Origin: Talpa occidentalis
Taxonomy: Eukaryota; Chordata; Mammalia; Eulipotyphla; Talpidae
Assembly: GCF_014898055.3 (NCBI RefSeq)
Contig: NW_023602073.1
Span: 81,014,678-81,078,677, forward strand
DNA: 64,000 bases
Reading direction: 5' to 3'
A program made the position numbers and the translations under genes. The notes under the pieces were generated by a model. It ran no database searches, had not been told where the DNA came from, and worked only from the letters and a program-made list of their open reading frames with translations. This document shows, in pieces, positions 11,683 through 22,224 of this stretch; position 1 is the first letter of the stretch; each line of letters starts with the position of its first letter.

Positions 11683-12448
11683 TTATGGTTTTCTCTGCAC
11701 CTAAGAGTCTTGCAATCAGTGGCCTTAGCTCAGTGAATTAATACCAGAACACATCTTTTTTGTAGTCTTGGGGAAGATACTGTCTAATTCTATATGCATA
11801 ATAATGTAATTTGTGTATATGTTCATTTGAATGAAACCATGGCCATAATCTTTTTCAACTATTCAAAGTTTATATGACCCCAAGTACTTAATATCCTTCC
11901 TTTTTACTGAATTGGCACTTATTAGACCACAGATTATATATAATGACTGTTGTTTACTATTGTATACCCCAGGCCTTAGTGCCTTGTAAATATTTATTGA
12001 AGGATAAAAAGAGGGAAAAAACGAAGAAAGAGAGAAATGAAAAAGTTAGTGGTGAATGAAAAGGAGGAGAGGAAGCAAGGGGAGGAAGAGATGGCTCAGC
12101 TCTTAATGCTGTTCTTTTCCTAGATGATTTATCATAGACATCCTGGAGTGGCGCTAGTGTCCATTACAAACAGCATAAGGTGAGCAGATACTATCAGAAT
12201 TGGTTGTACACCCCTTTATTGGGAAGTAACACTAGTAAAAAAAAAAAAAGGGGAGGAGTGGTTATATATGACAAAGTCACTGTCAGACTCACAGAGATCT
12301 CCAGAATAAAGCTTGTCTATTAAGGATCTATCTCAGATTCAAATGGCCTTAGGAATGCCACCTGTTTCATCACTTACTGGCAGTCATTACACGAAGAAGG
12401 TGGCTTCACCTTGGAATTTGACACTGTCCGTAAAAAATTAACAGGAGG
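11683..12448. other. Mostly unassigned; L2-like LINE end near 11930-12010
   Basis: The plus strand reads ttgtataccccaggcctta, then gtgccttgtaaatatttatt and gaaggat, resembling the common L2 3' end (gtatccccagcgcctag, then caataaatatttgttgaatg). Downstream, 12010-12095 is purine-rich. Nothing else is recognised and no gene is seen. Confidence 0.45.
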
Positions 12449-12720
12449 GGGCCTCCCTGGTAGCGCAAGGGTTAAGACGTAACCTATGAAGCAATCTGCA
12501 GCCACTGCAGCACGAGTTTGATGCCTGGCCAGCAAGGGAGCAACCCACATGGCGCAGCAGACCTCTCCTGACCTGCCCCCTGCTCCCCTCAGCAGTGTAC
12601 TTCAGTCAACCTGCCTATTTTGTTCCCCACTCTGTCTCTGGTGAATCCTCTCACCCCCCACACCTCTAGCCTGTACCCCAGCTCTTGTATGCATAAATAA
12701 CTAAATCTTAAAAAAAAAAA
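12449..12720 (+). repeat. tRNA-derived SINE, older subfamily, full length
   Basis: Plus-strand copy: gggcctccctggtagcgcaa head with a gggttaagacg variant A-box region, a B-box-like gagtttgatgcc, a pyrimidine-rich body including ctcccctcagcagtgta, then cttgtatgcataaataa and an A-tail. It is flanked by taacaggagg on both sides (near 12439-12448 and 12721-12730). Confidence 0.9.
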
Positions 12721-12754
12721 TAACAGGAGGTGGCAAATTAGATAGTGACACTTC

Positions 12755-13024
12755 CTTTTTTTTAAAGATTTATTTATTTTTAGTCAAGAACCGGGGTACC
12801 GGCCAGATGTGTGGGAGGGTGAGAGGATTCATCCGAGACAAAGCAGGAACCAGAACAGGCATACCAACCTAAATACACTGCTGAGGGGAGCAGCGGGCGA
12901 GACAGGAGTGGTCTGCCACACCATGTGGGCATCTCCGTGGCCGGCGGGAATCAAACCGGCACTGCAGAGGCTGTGGACAGCTTCACAGAGCTGCGCTCAA
13001 CCTCCTGTGCCACCAGGGTGGCCC
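12755..13024 (-). repeat. tRNA-derived SINE, full length, inverted relative to neighbour
   Basis: Minus-strand copy with T-rich start, body and head ending ccaccagggtggccc. Its TSD is tagatagtgacacttc at 12739-12754 against tagatagtggcacttc at 13037-13052. Between the SINE end and the right-hand TSD there is an extra tagatagtggcc unit, a 12-base tandem duplication. It faces the plus-strand SINE at 12449-12720 tail to tail, about 35 bases apart. Confidence 0.88.
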
Positions 13025-13052
13025 TAGATAGTGGCCTAGATAGTGGCACTTC

Positions 13053-14739
13053 TAAAAGCTAGCAAGTCCTTTCTTGAAGGGTATCTGGAGGCACATGTCT
13101 GTCTTTGACACAAGGTGAAACCATTTCCTTTTACTCTAGAGAGTAACCTAAGAAAAATCAACTTCTCCCTTTGCCAGCTTCATATAAGAAAGGGAAAATA
13201 ATGATTTCAGTGGAAAGGAAGAATCCAGCAGAGGCATCTACTATTTTTTTCATCAGGTTCTACACTAAATTATTCTTTATCTTTATTAGTGTCATCCACA
13301 CCAAATGTATTTAGAGTTACTTTGGTTTGGAAACAATATCAATTCAATGTTTAAAGAAAACAGGCATCTATTCTTACAAAGAACAAGAAAGTAAGGCATT
13401 CTAATGGATATCACTTAGTGAGCCTAAAATGATTTAATGTCTCTTTTTCTCCTTTTGCTTCCTTTTTATGGGTTTCCATGGGAATCCTTGTAGAGCAACT
13501 AACTACAGCTGAATCTATATGTGCTCTAACAGAATCAGTTTCAATTAAAGACTTGCATCTGCTCCTTGCAGCTCATGAAAAATGTCAACATGAGTTTATT
13601 AAATGATTAATATGTATCCAAAATGATGCACAATCTCTATGAGAAATTCAAAAGTCATGGAAACTCATGCCAGTATCTCCTCATAGCAATAATAAATGAA
13701 GCCAGGCACATATTCTTTCAAATGACAGACCTGAGTATCTAATTTATCCTTTCATACCTCTTTTCACACATTGTCTACCACTACCCAGGAAGTTTCTAGG
13801 CATGGAATGGGTAAAAATATAAATTAAAAGAATTAGTAAGTCATTCATTGTCTTAATCAGCCAATGAATAAAAATTGAGTAACTATGGTTTACCCATCAC
13901 TATGATAGGAATCCAGAACTTACATATTAACCATATTGACAATGTCCCTCTCTTCAGTGAAATTATATGTGACTAAAATAACAATTTCAAAATTATAAAG
14001 GTTAAATTCATCATCAAATGATTGATTCTTTCATAAATTAAATAATACAGAGTAAGTAAGATGGATTTGGGGAGCTGGTAAATTTTATCTAAGCTAGTCA
14101 GGCAAAGACTCTTTGGGATGGTATCATTTGAACTGATATCTGAAAGGTGATTAAACAATAAAGTAAAAATCCAGTGGGATAATATTAAAAAGTGCAGACA
14201 ACTAGAAGAAAAAGAAAACTTCTTAAATGGAAGTAGGTTTAGTCTGTCTTGAAATATGCTAAATACTAGAAATACAATGCAAAATATATATGTAAATTTA
14301 AATTTTCTAGCAGCCACATTCAAAAAGTAAATATTAAAGTGATTAAAATGTATTAATATTTAACTTTTTCTTTATTTTACCTAATAATCCAAAGTAGTAG
14401 TATTTGTGTTTGTCATCAATGAAAAAAATTAATGCAATCTTTTACATTGATTTTCATGTTGTCTTTGAAAAGTAGGGAATAATATAAATTAGAATATGTA
14501 AATATGACAACCATATTTTAAGTGATCAATAGTCATTTGTCACCACTTTGGACAATGTAGTTTCTAAGACTGAAGGGAGACCACTCTTTCAGGAAGATAA
14601 GAAAAGAATGGATTAGATAAGGAAAAGAATGGATTAAGGTGAATTTCGCAGTAGTAAAAAAATTTGGATCACAGTCCAATTATTGTGGGAAGTCTTTAGA
14701 GGGTTTTAAGCAGGATATTGAAGTGATATATCCCTGATA
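13053..14739. other. Unassigned AT-rich DNA, no gene seen
   Basis: No exon pattern or family-level repeat is recognised. The minus-strand open frame of 116 codons at 13973-14323 is dominated by F, L, I and S, as AT-rich DNA gives by chance. A 20-21 base tandem duplication built on gataagaaaagaatggatta lies at 14595-14636. Confidence 0.5.
14595..14636 (+). repeat. Two-copy tandem duplication, about 20 bases
   Basis: gataagaaaagaatggatta is followed directly by gataaggaaaagaatggatt and a final a. The copies differ by one inserted G. Confidence 0.85.
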
Positions 14740-15066
14740 GTTTTATTCCAGTCAGCCTACTACATCAAAAACCATAGACTGAATAGCTTATAAACAAAGG
14801 AATTTATTTCTCACAATCCTGGAGCCTGGAAGTCTAAGATAATTATAACATTATGGTAGGGACCTATTTGAGGTTACAGCCTTCTAGTTGTGGCTTCGCA
14901 TGGAGAAGGAACTATATGGGATCTCTTAAAAGAACTCTAATCCTATTCTCGAGGTCTGCATCCTCATGTCCTAATTATTTTCCTGAGACTCCATCAAATA
15001 ATGTGATCACATTTGGGGTTAGGATTTTAGCACAGGAATTTTGGAGGGACACAAACATTCACCCAA
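14740..15066 (-). mobile_element. MaLR LTR, MST/MLT1A type, inverted
   Basis: On the plus strand the inverted landmarks are atagcttataaacaaaggaa, tttatttctcacaatcctgg, agcctggaagtctaagat, cctcatgtcctaatta, aatgtgatcacatttggggt, taggattttagcacaggaat and tttggagggacacaaacatt. These match an inverted MLT1A/MST LTR (ending in gtgtcccccaaaattcatatg on the sense strand). The middle is shortened. It is ancient and non-coding. Confidence 0.75.
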
Positions 15067-15680
15067 TGGCACTTTTTAAGAAGAATCCACGTGCTGTGTA
15101 GAAAATGGGCTGTTGAATGAGCAAGAGCAGTTGCAGGAAAACTAATTAAAAGACTGTTAACAATCTTGCAATATATATGGTGACATGGAAGGATTGTAGC
15201 AATACACCTAAGTAGGGATATTTGGATATGCATTATAGACAACCTCTACTAGGCTGAATTCTACCAAAGAGATGAGATGTGGGGTAAGTAAAAAGTGGAA
15301 TTAAGAAAAATATTCATTTTTATTCATTTTGTTGTTTTGTTTTTCCCTGGGGCAAGTAAGTGAATGGTGGTAATACACATTGAAACTGGAAAAATTTTAG
15401 GTGTCTGAGGATAGAAGTAAATAATTTATTAACTATGAAATTTGAGATGGCAAATATAATTGAAAATGATGAACACATTGTTTAGTTAGTGAGGATTCTG
15501 ATTTTAGAGGCATTAGTATATAGATATCATATACAAGAGACAAATGAAAAAACTTGGATAGGGTGAGAGGAAGAGAGGGGTGGAGTGGTTAGAGAAATTA
15601 ACAATGGCAAAATGTTAGAAATTCATTAGAAGGATATAAGCAGTTTCCATACATTAATGGTGGCAAAAAGTCTAGTTTGA
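15067..15680. other. Unassigned AT-rich DNA, no gene seen
   Basis: Nothing beyond chance open frames. The sequence is interrupted at 15681 by a SINE cluster. Confidence 0.5.
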
Positions 15681-16257
15681 GGGCCTCCCTGTTGGTGCAA
15701 AAGGTTAAGACACAGGCCCTCCCCGGTGGCGCAGCGGTTGAGTGCTGGGTTGCGAAGCTGCCCGCAGCCTTTGCGGCGCCGGTTCGATCCCCGGCTGCTC
15801 CCCGGCCACCAGAGGAGGGTCCCACATGGCGCGCAGACCTCTCCTGCCGCCCGCTGCTCCCCTCAGCAGTGTGCTTCGGTCCTTCTGCCTGCTCTGCTCC
15901 CCGCTCTGGCTCTGGTGAATTCTCTCACCCTCCCGCGCTTCTGACTGTACACCCAGTGCTTGTATCAATCAATCAATAAATAAATCTTTAAAAAAAAAAT
16001 TTAAAAAAAAAAAAAAGGTTAAGACACAACCTATGAAGCTGTCCACAGACACTGCAACACTAGTTCGATATCCCCAGCCTGGAGCTACCCACATGGCGCA
16101 GCAGACTTCTTCTGACTCACCCACTGCTCGCCTCAGCAGTGTATTTCAGTGAGTCTGCCTGTTCTGTTCCCCTCTCTGTCTCTGGTGAATCCTCTCACCC
16201 CCTACCTTTGGCCTGTACCCCAGTTCTTGTATGCATAAATAAATAAATCTTTAAAAA
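15681..16257 (+). repeat. Older tRNA-derived SINE split by a younger SINE
   Basis: The host copy begins gggcctccctgttggtgcaa at 15681 and continues after the interruption with gttaagacacaacctatgaa. It runs through its body (ctcgcctcagcagtgtattt) to cttgtatgcataaataaata at about 16250. The head and tail are of the older type. It is interrupted at 15715-16012. Confidence 0.9.
15715..16012 (+). repeat. Young tRNA-derived SINE nested in an older copy
   Basis: The best-preserved copy in the window. The head is ggccctccccggtggcgcag then cggttgagtgctgggttg. The B box ggttcgatccc is intact, which a Pol III promoter needs. The body is CpG-rich and ends cagtgcttgtatcaatcaat with an A-tail carrying one ttt interruption. 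A 16-base TSD, aaaaggttaagacaca, flanks it at 15699-15714 and 16013-16028. The duplicated bases belong to the older host SINE. Open frames of 70-100 codons here are SINE translations, not genes. Confidence 0.93.
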
Positions 16258-17182
16258 TAGATTCTATTTGGAGTGTTAGTTTGTGACATGGGAGGTGAAG
16301 AGTGGAGACAACAAATACAAATAAATTTTTTAAGGAGTATCTATTAAGAAGAACAAATAAATGTGAGAAACTGGGGAAGAGATGTAAGATCAAGGGAGAG
16401 AATATTTTTTAATTGGTTTAAGGTTGAAAACATTAAGGCCCCTTTTCATACGAATGGATAATACATTAACTGATGATTCAAGACAAGAAGATATTATAGG
16501 AGACATATCTAAGAAGGTTATCCCTGACAACAAAAGGCTGGGCCTTTGAACATGTGTTACCCTACCTCTCAGGGAGGAAAGCAGAATTTTGGAAAGCATA
16601 TCTCCTATGGATGCAGTGGCATTAAGAGGTACTTGATTGGTCTATGTATAAATTGATAAGAACTAAAAGTCAGAATTGTGGGGGGAAAATACGTAATGGG
16701 ATGATGGAAAAGACATAAACAAGTACCCAACTGAGGTACTACTGTTCCATAATTGTTTCAGAATTTTTGTGAAAACATGCTTGACCCTCTGCTGTATTTT
16801 TCAGAAACCATTTGTGTTTGAAAGTAAGTCAAATCCTTTAAGGGAAATGACTGACAAGATCAATGAAAAGAGTAAAGGCCAAATTCTAAACAATTGTTAA
16901 TAAGTTTAGTTTTAGAAAATTAGATTCTGATATGATAGGAAGAGGTTTAATTTGAAATTTATAGATAATTTTAGGCTCAAGTTCCAATGCAGCAGTATGA
17001 GCAATTTTCAAACTTCTCTTTGGAATCTAGGTAATGATTAATATCTGTTGACAGAATCCAGAAGTTAGCCTCAGTGAAATTTTCCAAAGGACCAGAAGAG
17101 TCTGTGTCACATCAATAATCAACATACCTCTTAGGATGGCTGGGATAACCCTAGAATATGGCACCTTGAATAGTAGTCAGTT
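16258..17182. other. Unassigned AT-rich DNA, no gene seen
   Basis: No repeat landmarks, exon-like blocks or RNA genes recognised. Confidence 0.5.
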
Positions 17183-17200
17183 AACCTTTACTTTTTTTTT

Positions 17201-17509
17201 TTTAAAGCCATTTTCTTTTTTTTCTTTCTTTTTTTTTTTTCAAGATTTATTTATTTATTTATTTATTTATTTATACAAGCACTGGATACAGTCAGAAACA
17301 AGGGAGGGCGAGAGAACTCACCAGAGCCAGAGCAGGGAGCAGAGCAGGCAGAAGGACCGAAGCACTCCACTGAGGGGAGCAGCGGGTGGCAGGAGAGGTT
17401 CGCGCTCCATGTGGGACCCTCACCCGGCGGCGGGGATCGAACCTGCGCTGCAGAGGCTGCAGGCAGCTTCACAGCCTAGCGCTCAACCGCTGCGCCACCT
17501 GGGAGGCCC
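17201..17509 (-). repeat. tRNA-derived SINE, younger subfamily, full length
   Basis: Minus-strand copy. The plus strand shows a long heterogeneous T tract, atttatttatttatttattt units, acaagcactggatacagtc, the body, then gatcgaacctgcgctgcag and the head ending ccacctgggaggccc. The flanks aacctttacttttttt (17183 onward and 17510 onward) form the TSD. The low divergence and remaining CpGs suggest a recent insertion. Confidence 0.9.
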
Positions 17510-17539
17510 AACCTTTACTTTTTTTTAATATTAAAAATG

Positions 17540-17670
17540 CTCTAAGCTGTAGATATTTTAATTTCATTTCACAGATAAGTAGATCAAGGTCTCTATGATT
17601 TAGGTGATTTGGATAAATTCTCAAGGTGTGACAGAGAATGGGATTCAACCCAGTTATGTCCATAACAGAC
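17540..17670 (-). repeat. Probable MIR SINE fragment
   Basis: The inverted MIR order is visible: attttaatttcatttcacag, ataagtagatcaaggtctc, then a decayed counterpart of the acacagctagtaagtg region, and gaatgggattcaaccc, equivalent to gccgggattcgaaccc. Confidence 0.55.
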
Positions 17671-18499
17671 TATCCCACTCTTACCCTGACAGCAGCAGTA
17701 TGGAACTGTCTCCTGAGAAACTACTTGAGAAGTAGATCTAGTGATCAAGTATTCAAGTTTTGTTGCAGGACACATTGCTAATAGTTTTCAGTGGTCTGAC
17801 AAATGGAATATTTCAGGGGCGATGATTATGCATAATTTGGAGAAATAAAATAGATGAAACAGAAATATAAAGTCTCAACAAATCAGTAACATGTGATTGA
17901 GGCATTTAAATATGAGCTAGGCAAAAAAAAAAAAAAGTTCCATCCAATAAAAAGGGTTGCAATCTGTTATTATTTTCCCCTGAGTTTAATCATTGCTAAT
18001 TGCTTTCTTTGTTGTTTACTTTAGTTTTAGTACTGCAATTTTGCAATTTCCTGCCAATCCTTCCTTTGTGCTTTTTTTAAAGTTTATTTTTGGAGTCCTC
18101 AAAACTCTTGCAGCATCCAATTGTGTGACATAATCAAGTGAGTCCGTGTGGCATTTAAGGGCTCAAAAGATGCTCTAAAGACTTTGGATTGGTTAATTGA
18201 TAACACTGGACAAAATGAATGTAAAATTTTCGTACTCCAAAGACACTATTTTGTAATCTATTTTACCTCCTCCTTAGTACATAGGTGCTCTGTCTTGTAT
18301 GAATGTTGGAAATGTATACATTCTTAAATATAACACCTTTTTTATTACTTATTACATATTGTAGTTGATAAGTTGAGTAAACATGAACTATTGAAATCAA
18401 CTAATTCAGCAATAGTGTTCACAATGGCAGTTCTGAAAAGACCTATAGAGAGAAGTCACTGATCAAACTTTGCACCTTGTGAAGTGTCAGTAATTAAAG
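17671..18499. other. Unassigned DNA, no gene seen
   Basis: AT-rich, with no recognisable family or exon pattern. Confidence 0.5.
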
Positions 18500-19080
18500 A
18501 CATTCATTCATTCATTCATTCACTCACTCATTCATCCAGTGAGTAAACACGTACCGCATATCTGCTGTAAGTGTGTGAGAGGACTGAGTACTGAAGATGT
18601 GATAATTAGCAGGTGTAGGGTAAGGAAAAATATCAGGCTTTTCTGCCCTCCCGCCATCAGGATAGATGAGGGAACCCTGTGATCCTGAATGCATGCCTGA
18701 TGGCGGGCACCTGGAGTGGGTACACCTGGGCTAAGACTGTGCTTTTAAGGGCGGCGTCACGGGGACGCCAGGAGAAGCTGAGTAGAAGCCGAAAGAAGCA
18801 GCCCAAAGCAGAAGCAGAGAATGCTAGATAGCCCAGATAGAGTGAAGATTTGCTGGGGGCTGGGAGGACTGCCAGCCTCTGAGCCCCCCAGCACCCCTGC
18901 CTGCCACATACCCGCTGAACCCCAATAAAAACCTGCAAAACCACTGAGGACTCTGACTCCTCCTTTACCCGGTCTGCATGGGATCAGAAAACCTGCACTG
19001 TGTCCTGTCCTGACCTTTACAGCAGGCCTTTCAGGGAATATAGTGAAGGAGATGGACACATGTGCTAATATGTAGTAAGT
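18500..19080. repeat. Old LINE-like end with ATTC repeat, hosting an LTR
   Basis: cattcattcattcattcatt and cactcactcattcatccag, then gtgagtaaacacgtaccgc resemble the inverted 3' end of an ancient mammalian LINE (attcattcaacaaatattta, then gagcacctactatg). The solo LTR at 18614-19021 interrupts it. The family assignment is tentative. Confidence 0.4.
18614..19021 (+). mobile_element. Solo LTR of an endogenous retrovirus, with TSD
   Basis: A 408-base element, richer in G+C than its surroundings, with TG...CA ends (tgtagggtaagg ... ctgacctttaca). It is flanked by identical 5-base duplications, gcagg, at 18609-18613 and 19022-19026. Inside are a TATA-like cttttaaggg near 18741 and caataaaaacc near 18924 as the polyadenylation signal, in correct order for plus-strand transcription. 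No internal gag, pol or env sequence is next to it, so it is the product of LTR-LTR recombination. I do not recognise the subfamily. The minus-strand open frames across it are not genes. Confidence 0.85.
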
Positions 19081-20260
19081 ATTTTAAATATCCATGTACT
19101 AGAAATAGGCATTAATTATTATATTATTAATGTATTACCATTATGTGCTTGGTTTTTTAACAAATATTTCTTCTGTAAAAGGAAAATATTCACATGGAGA
19201 ATAAAAGGCCAAAAATTGTTATTTTACATAATATAGGTAATGTCCATATAGATTATCACATGTAATTTAGAAAATACTACTATAAACAAATGGAGAAAAA
19301 TTAAAAGTACTTCTTTAAATGTGATACATATAGAAAGATACAGATATGAAGAAAGCACAAACCCATTAGTTAAATATACTGTACAACAAGGGGGTTTGGT
19401 GGAGGGTGAGAGGAACATGTACAAATATACAAGAATAAAAATGTAACTCCCAAATTACAATTAGTTAAAAAATGAAAATAAAGACAAATAAATTAAAAAT
19501 TAATAAAGATATACTGTGTACCATTTACAAAGCTTCATAGGCACTGGCAAATATTACATATTATATTTGTATAGTATTATATAAGTTAACTAACTGTACT
19601 ATGCGGTTTAAACTTTTGCTATTTATAATCCCTTGGTTAGCTTAAAACAAAAATATAGGAGCATGTCCAGACTTGTAGATTAGGTTAAAATGATTACTTA
19701 ATCTGAATCTGATATTATTCATGTAGTCAGAGGTTAATTTCAGAGAACTTGAAGTGTATTTATTTAAATTAAAGAGAATGAGATCACTTGTATATTTCCC
19801 AGTATCTGAAAACAAGTGTAATAGTCAAAAATTCGATTGAACCAGCATGGATGCTGAATAAGAATTGCTAGCAACTGTAAATAAACAGTATTGGTGAACT
19901 TGTTGGCACTGGTCGAGTATCAGATATACTGGATCAAATTGTCTTACTAACAACTATTACACAAATGTTAAGCAAAATTATAAAATTAGTATAATCCATA
20001 TCTTGGGAAAACTTCAAAGATCAATTATTAAAAAAACTTCCACAAGTCTGGGAATAAAAATAGTCATATTCAAAAGAATTAATGTGATTTGCCTATGTAC
20101 TTAAGGCAAAGTCATATTAACTAGGCCTTAAAACTGAATTGGGTAAAACAGAAGGTACTGGTTGGAATTTAAGACATCTAGAATTTCAAAACAAAAGGTA
20201 ATGAAAAACTGATGAGGCACATGTATCACTCATATGTGACTTTGCTTAGTCCCTTCATTC
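19081..20260. other. Unassigned AT-rich DNA, no gene seen
   Basis: No repeat family, splice-site-bounded frame or RNA gene is recognised. Confidence 0.5.
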
Positions 20261-20275
20261 ATTTGCAATTCTTTT

Positions 20276-20704
20276 TTCTTACATTTATTACTTTTTACAT
20301 TTTTTTAGACAATATTTGCTTCCCCCCACCCCCTCAGATTGAGTTCCCATAGAATCTCCTTCCCCAAGGCACCTGTGCACCTTCACCACAGTCCCCTGTG
20401 CTCCTCCCTCCCTCCCTCTCACCCCTCTTCCTCCTCCTTCCCTGCAGGATGTCTCTAGTTTATAATTATCTGTTTTTGCTTTGCTGTGTTTTGTACTGTT
20501 ATTTTTTTTACACTGATGTCTTATTTGGTTTCCCTATATTCCTGTTATAAGTGAAACCATCCGATATTTTTCTTTTTCTTTCTGACTTATTTCACTGAGC
20601 ATAATTCCTTCTAGCTCCATCCATGTTGCTGTGAATGACATGAGCTTATCTTTTATGAAACCATAAAATATATAGGAGAAAATATAGGTAAAACACTATA
20701 AGAT
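20276..20704 (-). mobile_element. 5'-truncated L1 insertion with 5' inversion
   Basis: On the minus strand, 20276-20660 is an L1 3' end. It contains codons for the ORF2 C-terminus (plus-strand ctccatccatgttgctgtg, gacttatttcactgagcat), then a G-rich 3' UTR (C-rich on the plus strand at 20322-20435) and an A-rich tail. The last 44 bases, 20661-20704 (accataaaatatataggaga then aaatataggtaaaacac), match an upstream ORF2 segment in the opposite, plus-strand sense. A perfect 15-base TSD, atttgcaattctttt, encloses both parts at 20261-20275 and 20705-20719. No protein can be made. Confidence 0.85.
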
Positions 20705-20719
20705 ATTTGCAATTCTTTT

Positions 20720-21161
20720 CATATTTTATTTACTATTTTGAGACAAAGTCTTATTTTTAAATATGAGTAAAGAATATGGAATGGTTTTGTTTCATGTATT
20801 TTCAATGGACCAATATTTCCCAAATTTATATTCACCTCATTTATCCTACCCATTACTATTTCTAGGAACTAACAACATATTATGTTGGATATTTTCCACT
20901 GGGACATTAATGAAAGGGGTATTTTCCAATAATCTGCTCACATAGGAAATAAATAAAAGTTTCAAAGTTTAAAGACCCTCAAATAGATAACATTTGAAAA
21001 GGTAAATATCCGTGTCTCATTATCACACATTAGAGATGTAATAGTGATAGTGTCGGTGGTCAGAGGGGAGGGAGAAGTTGCAAAGGAATTTTATGTTTCT
21101 TTGGCTTTGTCTTCAAGCAGAGATTTAAGAAATCATTTTTGTTATTTCTCCTCTCTTGCAG
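20720..21161. other. Unassigned DNA, no gene seen
   Basis: AT-rich. It ends in a pyrimidine-rich tract and AG that could serve as a splice acceptor for the following block. Confidence 0.45.
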
Positions 21162-21265
21162 GATATTTGGTCAGACTATCTGACTTAACTACCATGAGAC
21201 TCTATAGAGAATGTCCAACAAATTATGTTGTTCATAAGGAAAATGACCATAACTATTACATCTCT
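21162..21265 (+). other. Candidate exon bounded by good splice signals
   Basis: The upstream tract gttatttctcctctcttgca plus g is a strong acceptor (pyrimidine run, CAG). The downstream gtaagtatc is close to the ideal donor. The 104-base block is open in only one frame, encoding 34 residues including MRLYRECPTNYVVHKENDHN. The other two frames stop early. Length modulo three is two. I recognise no protein family. It could be a coding exon, a non-coding RNA exon or a cryptic site pair. No second exon that would join it in frame is seen nearby. Confidence 0.2.
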
Positions 21266-22224
21266 GTAAGTATCTTCAGAATTGTGCATTTGTGCTTTGC
21301 GCTGTTTTCCTAACCTGGCTGTTTTACTGAGTATTATCTCACTCCCATCCTCTTGGATTTGACATAGCATATTATAAACAGAGAAAAAAAGATAATTGCA
21401 AATATATTGGAAAAAGCTGGGGGAGTTCCCAATTGATAAGCATATTACACTAAGTAGTAAACATCACACATATAAAGCCCTTGTCTTATGTTATTAAGTA
21501 ATTTACATGAATCCAGGAGATATTCAAATTATTTTATCATCAAAGAAAATTTATAGGGAAAATCTATTTGATTGTTTTGCATATACCAAGCTGGACCAGA
21601 ATTTCCAATGCACATGTACGTGACAGCATTTAATGAGTACAGAAAGAACCATTGAAACAAAATTATTTTTCATAATCCTGAAACATCACCCATCAAATGA
21701 ATTTTTTCAGGATAAGACATTGCTTGTTACAGTTGAATATCAAAGTAAAATTTCTGACCAAGGAAATTTCTGTGTCAATTTCAAACAGTTGCTGATTTAG
21801 AATAGTTTTATCCCCAAAGTTTCTAATTTTCACATGTTCTCATAGCCCTCATGAAACAGGATAAGTGACAGGTATAGGTTGATATTTGTCTTAGGGAGAG
21901 ATATGGGACATTGGCCGGAGTCAAGCTCTGCACTGGACATCCTTGATATGAAAGTGTGAGCATGAAACATTCCACAAGGACACCTTTGTAGGGGGGAAGA
22001 AGACGACTGCCCACCATGAGTTATGCTAGAGTCATTATACATCTATTACTCTCAACCAATCCATGTGTCAGAGATTATCATCTCCTTGTTATAGACTGAA
22101 ATACAGAAGAATGAATAAATCCAATAAGCAACAAAGGCAAATATAGAGGTAGTGATGACAAGCTTTCTCTGGGGCAAAACATATGTCTATATTAGGTTTG
22201 TGAAAATTAGCCTAATTATTAATG

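Noticed and set aside
13973..14323. 116-codon minus-strand frame
   Set aside because: Same AT-driven composition, with no motif or exon signals.
15715..15800. Intact A-box and B-box-like sequence suggesting a tRNA gene
   Set aside because: The tRNA-like head is attached to a SINE body and A-tail with a TSD. The cloverleaf is not complete, so this is a SINE promoter, not a tRNA gene.
15598..15979. Several overlapping open frames of 70-100 codons on both strands, rich in R, P, S and G
   Set aside because: They translate the young SINE. The same peptide patterns (such as GLRAMWDP and SAACSAPRSGS-type runs) recur at 1019-1252, 17136-17528, 32521-32874 and 56061-56295, always in SINE copies.
18657..19059. 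Minus-strand frames of 95-100 codons across the solo LTR
   Set aside because: They lie antisense to the LTR, have no retroviral protein motif, and are explained by the GC-rich composition.
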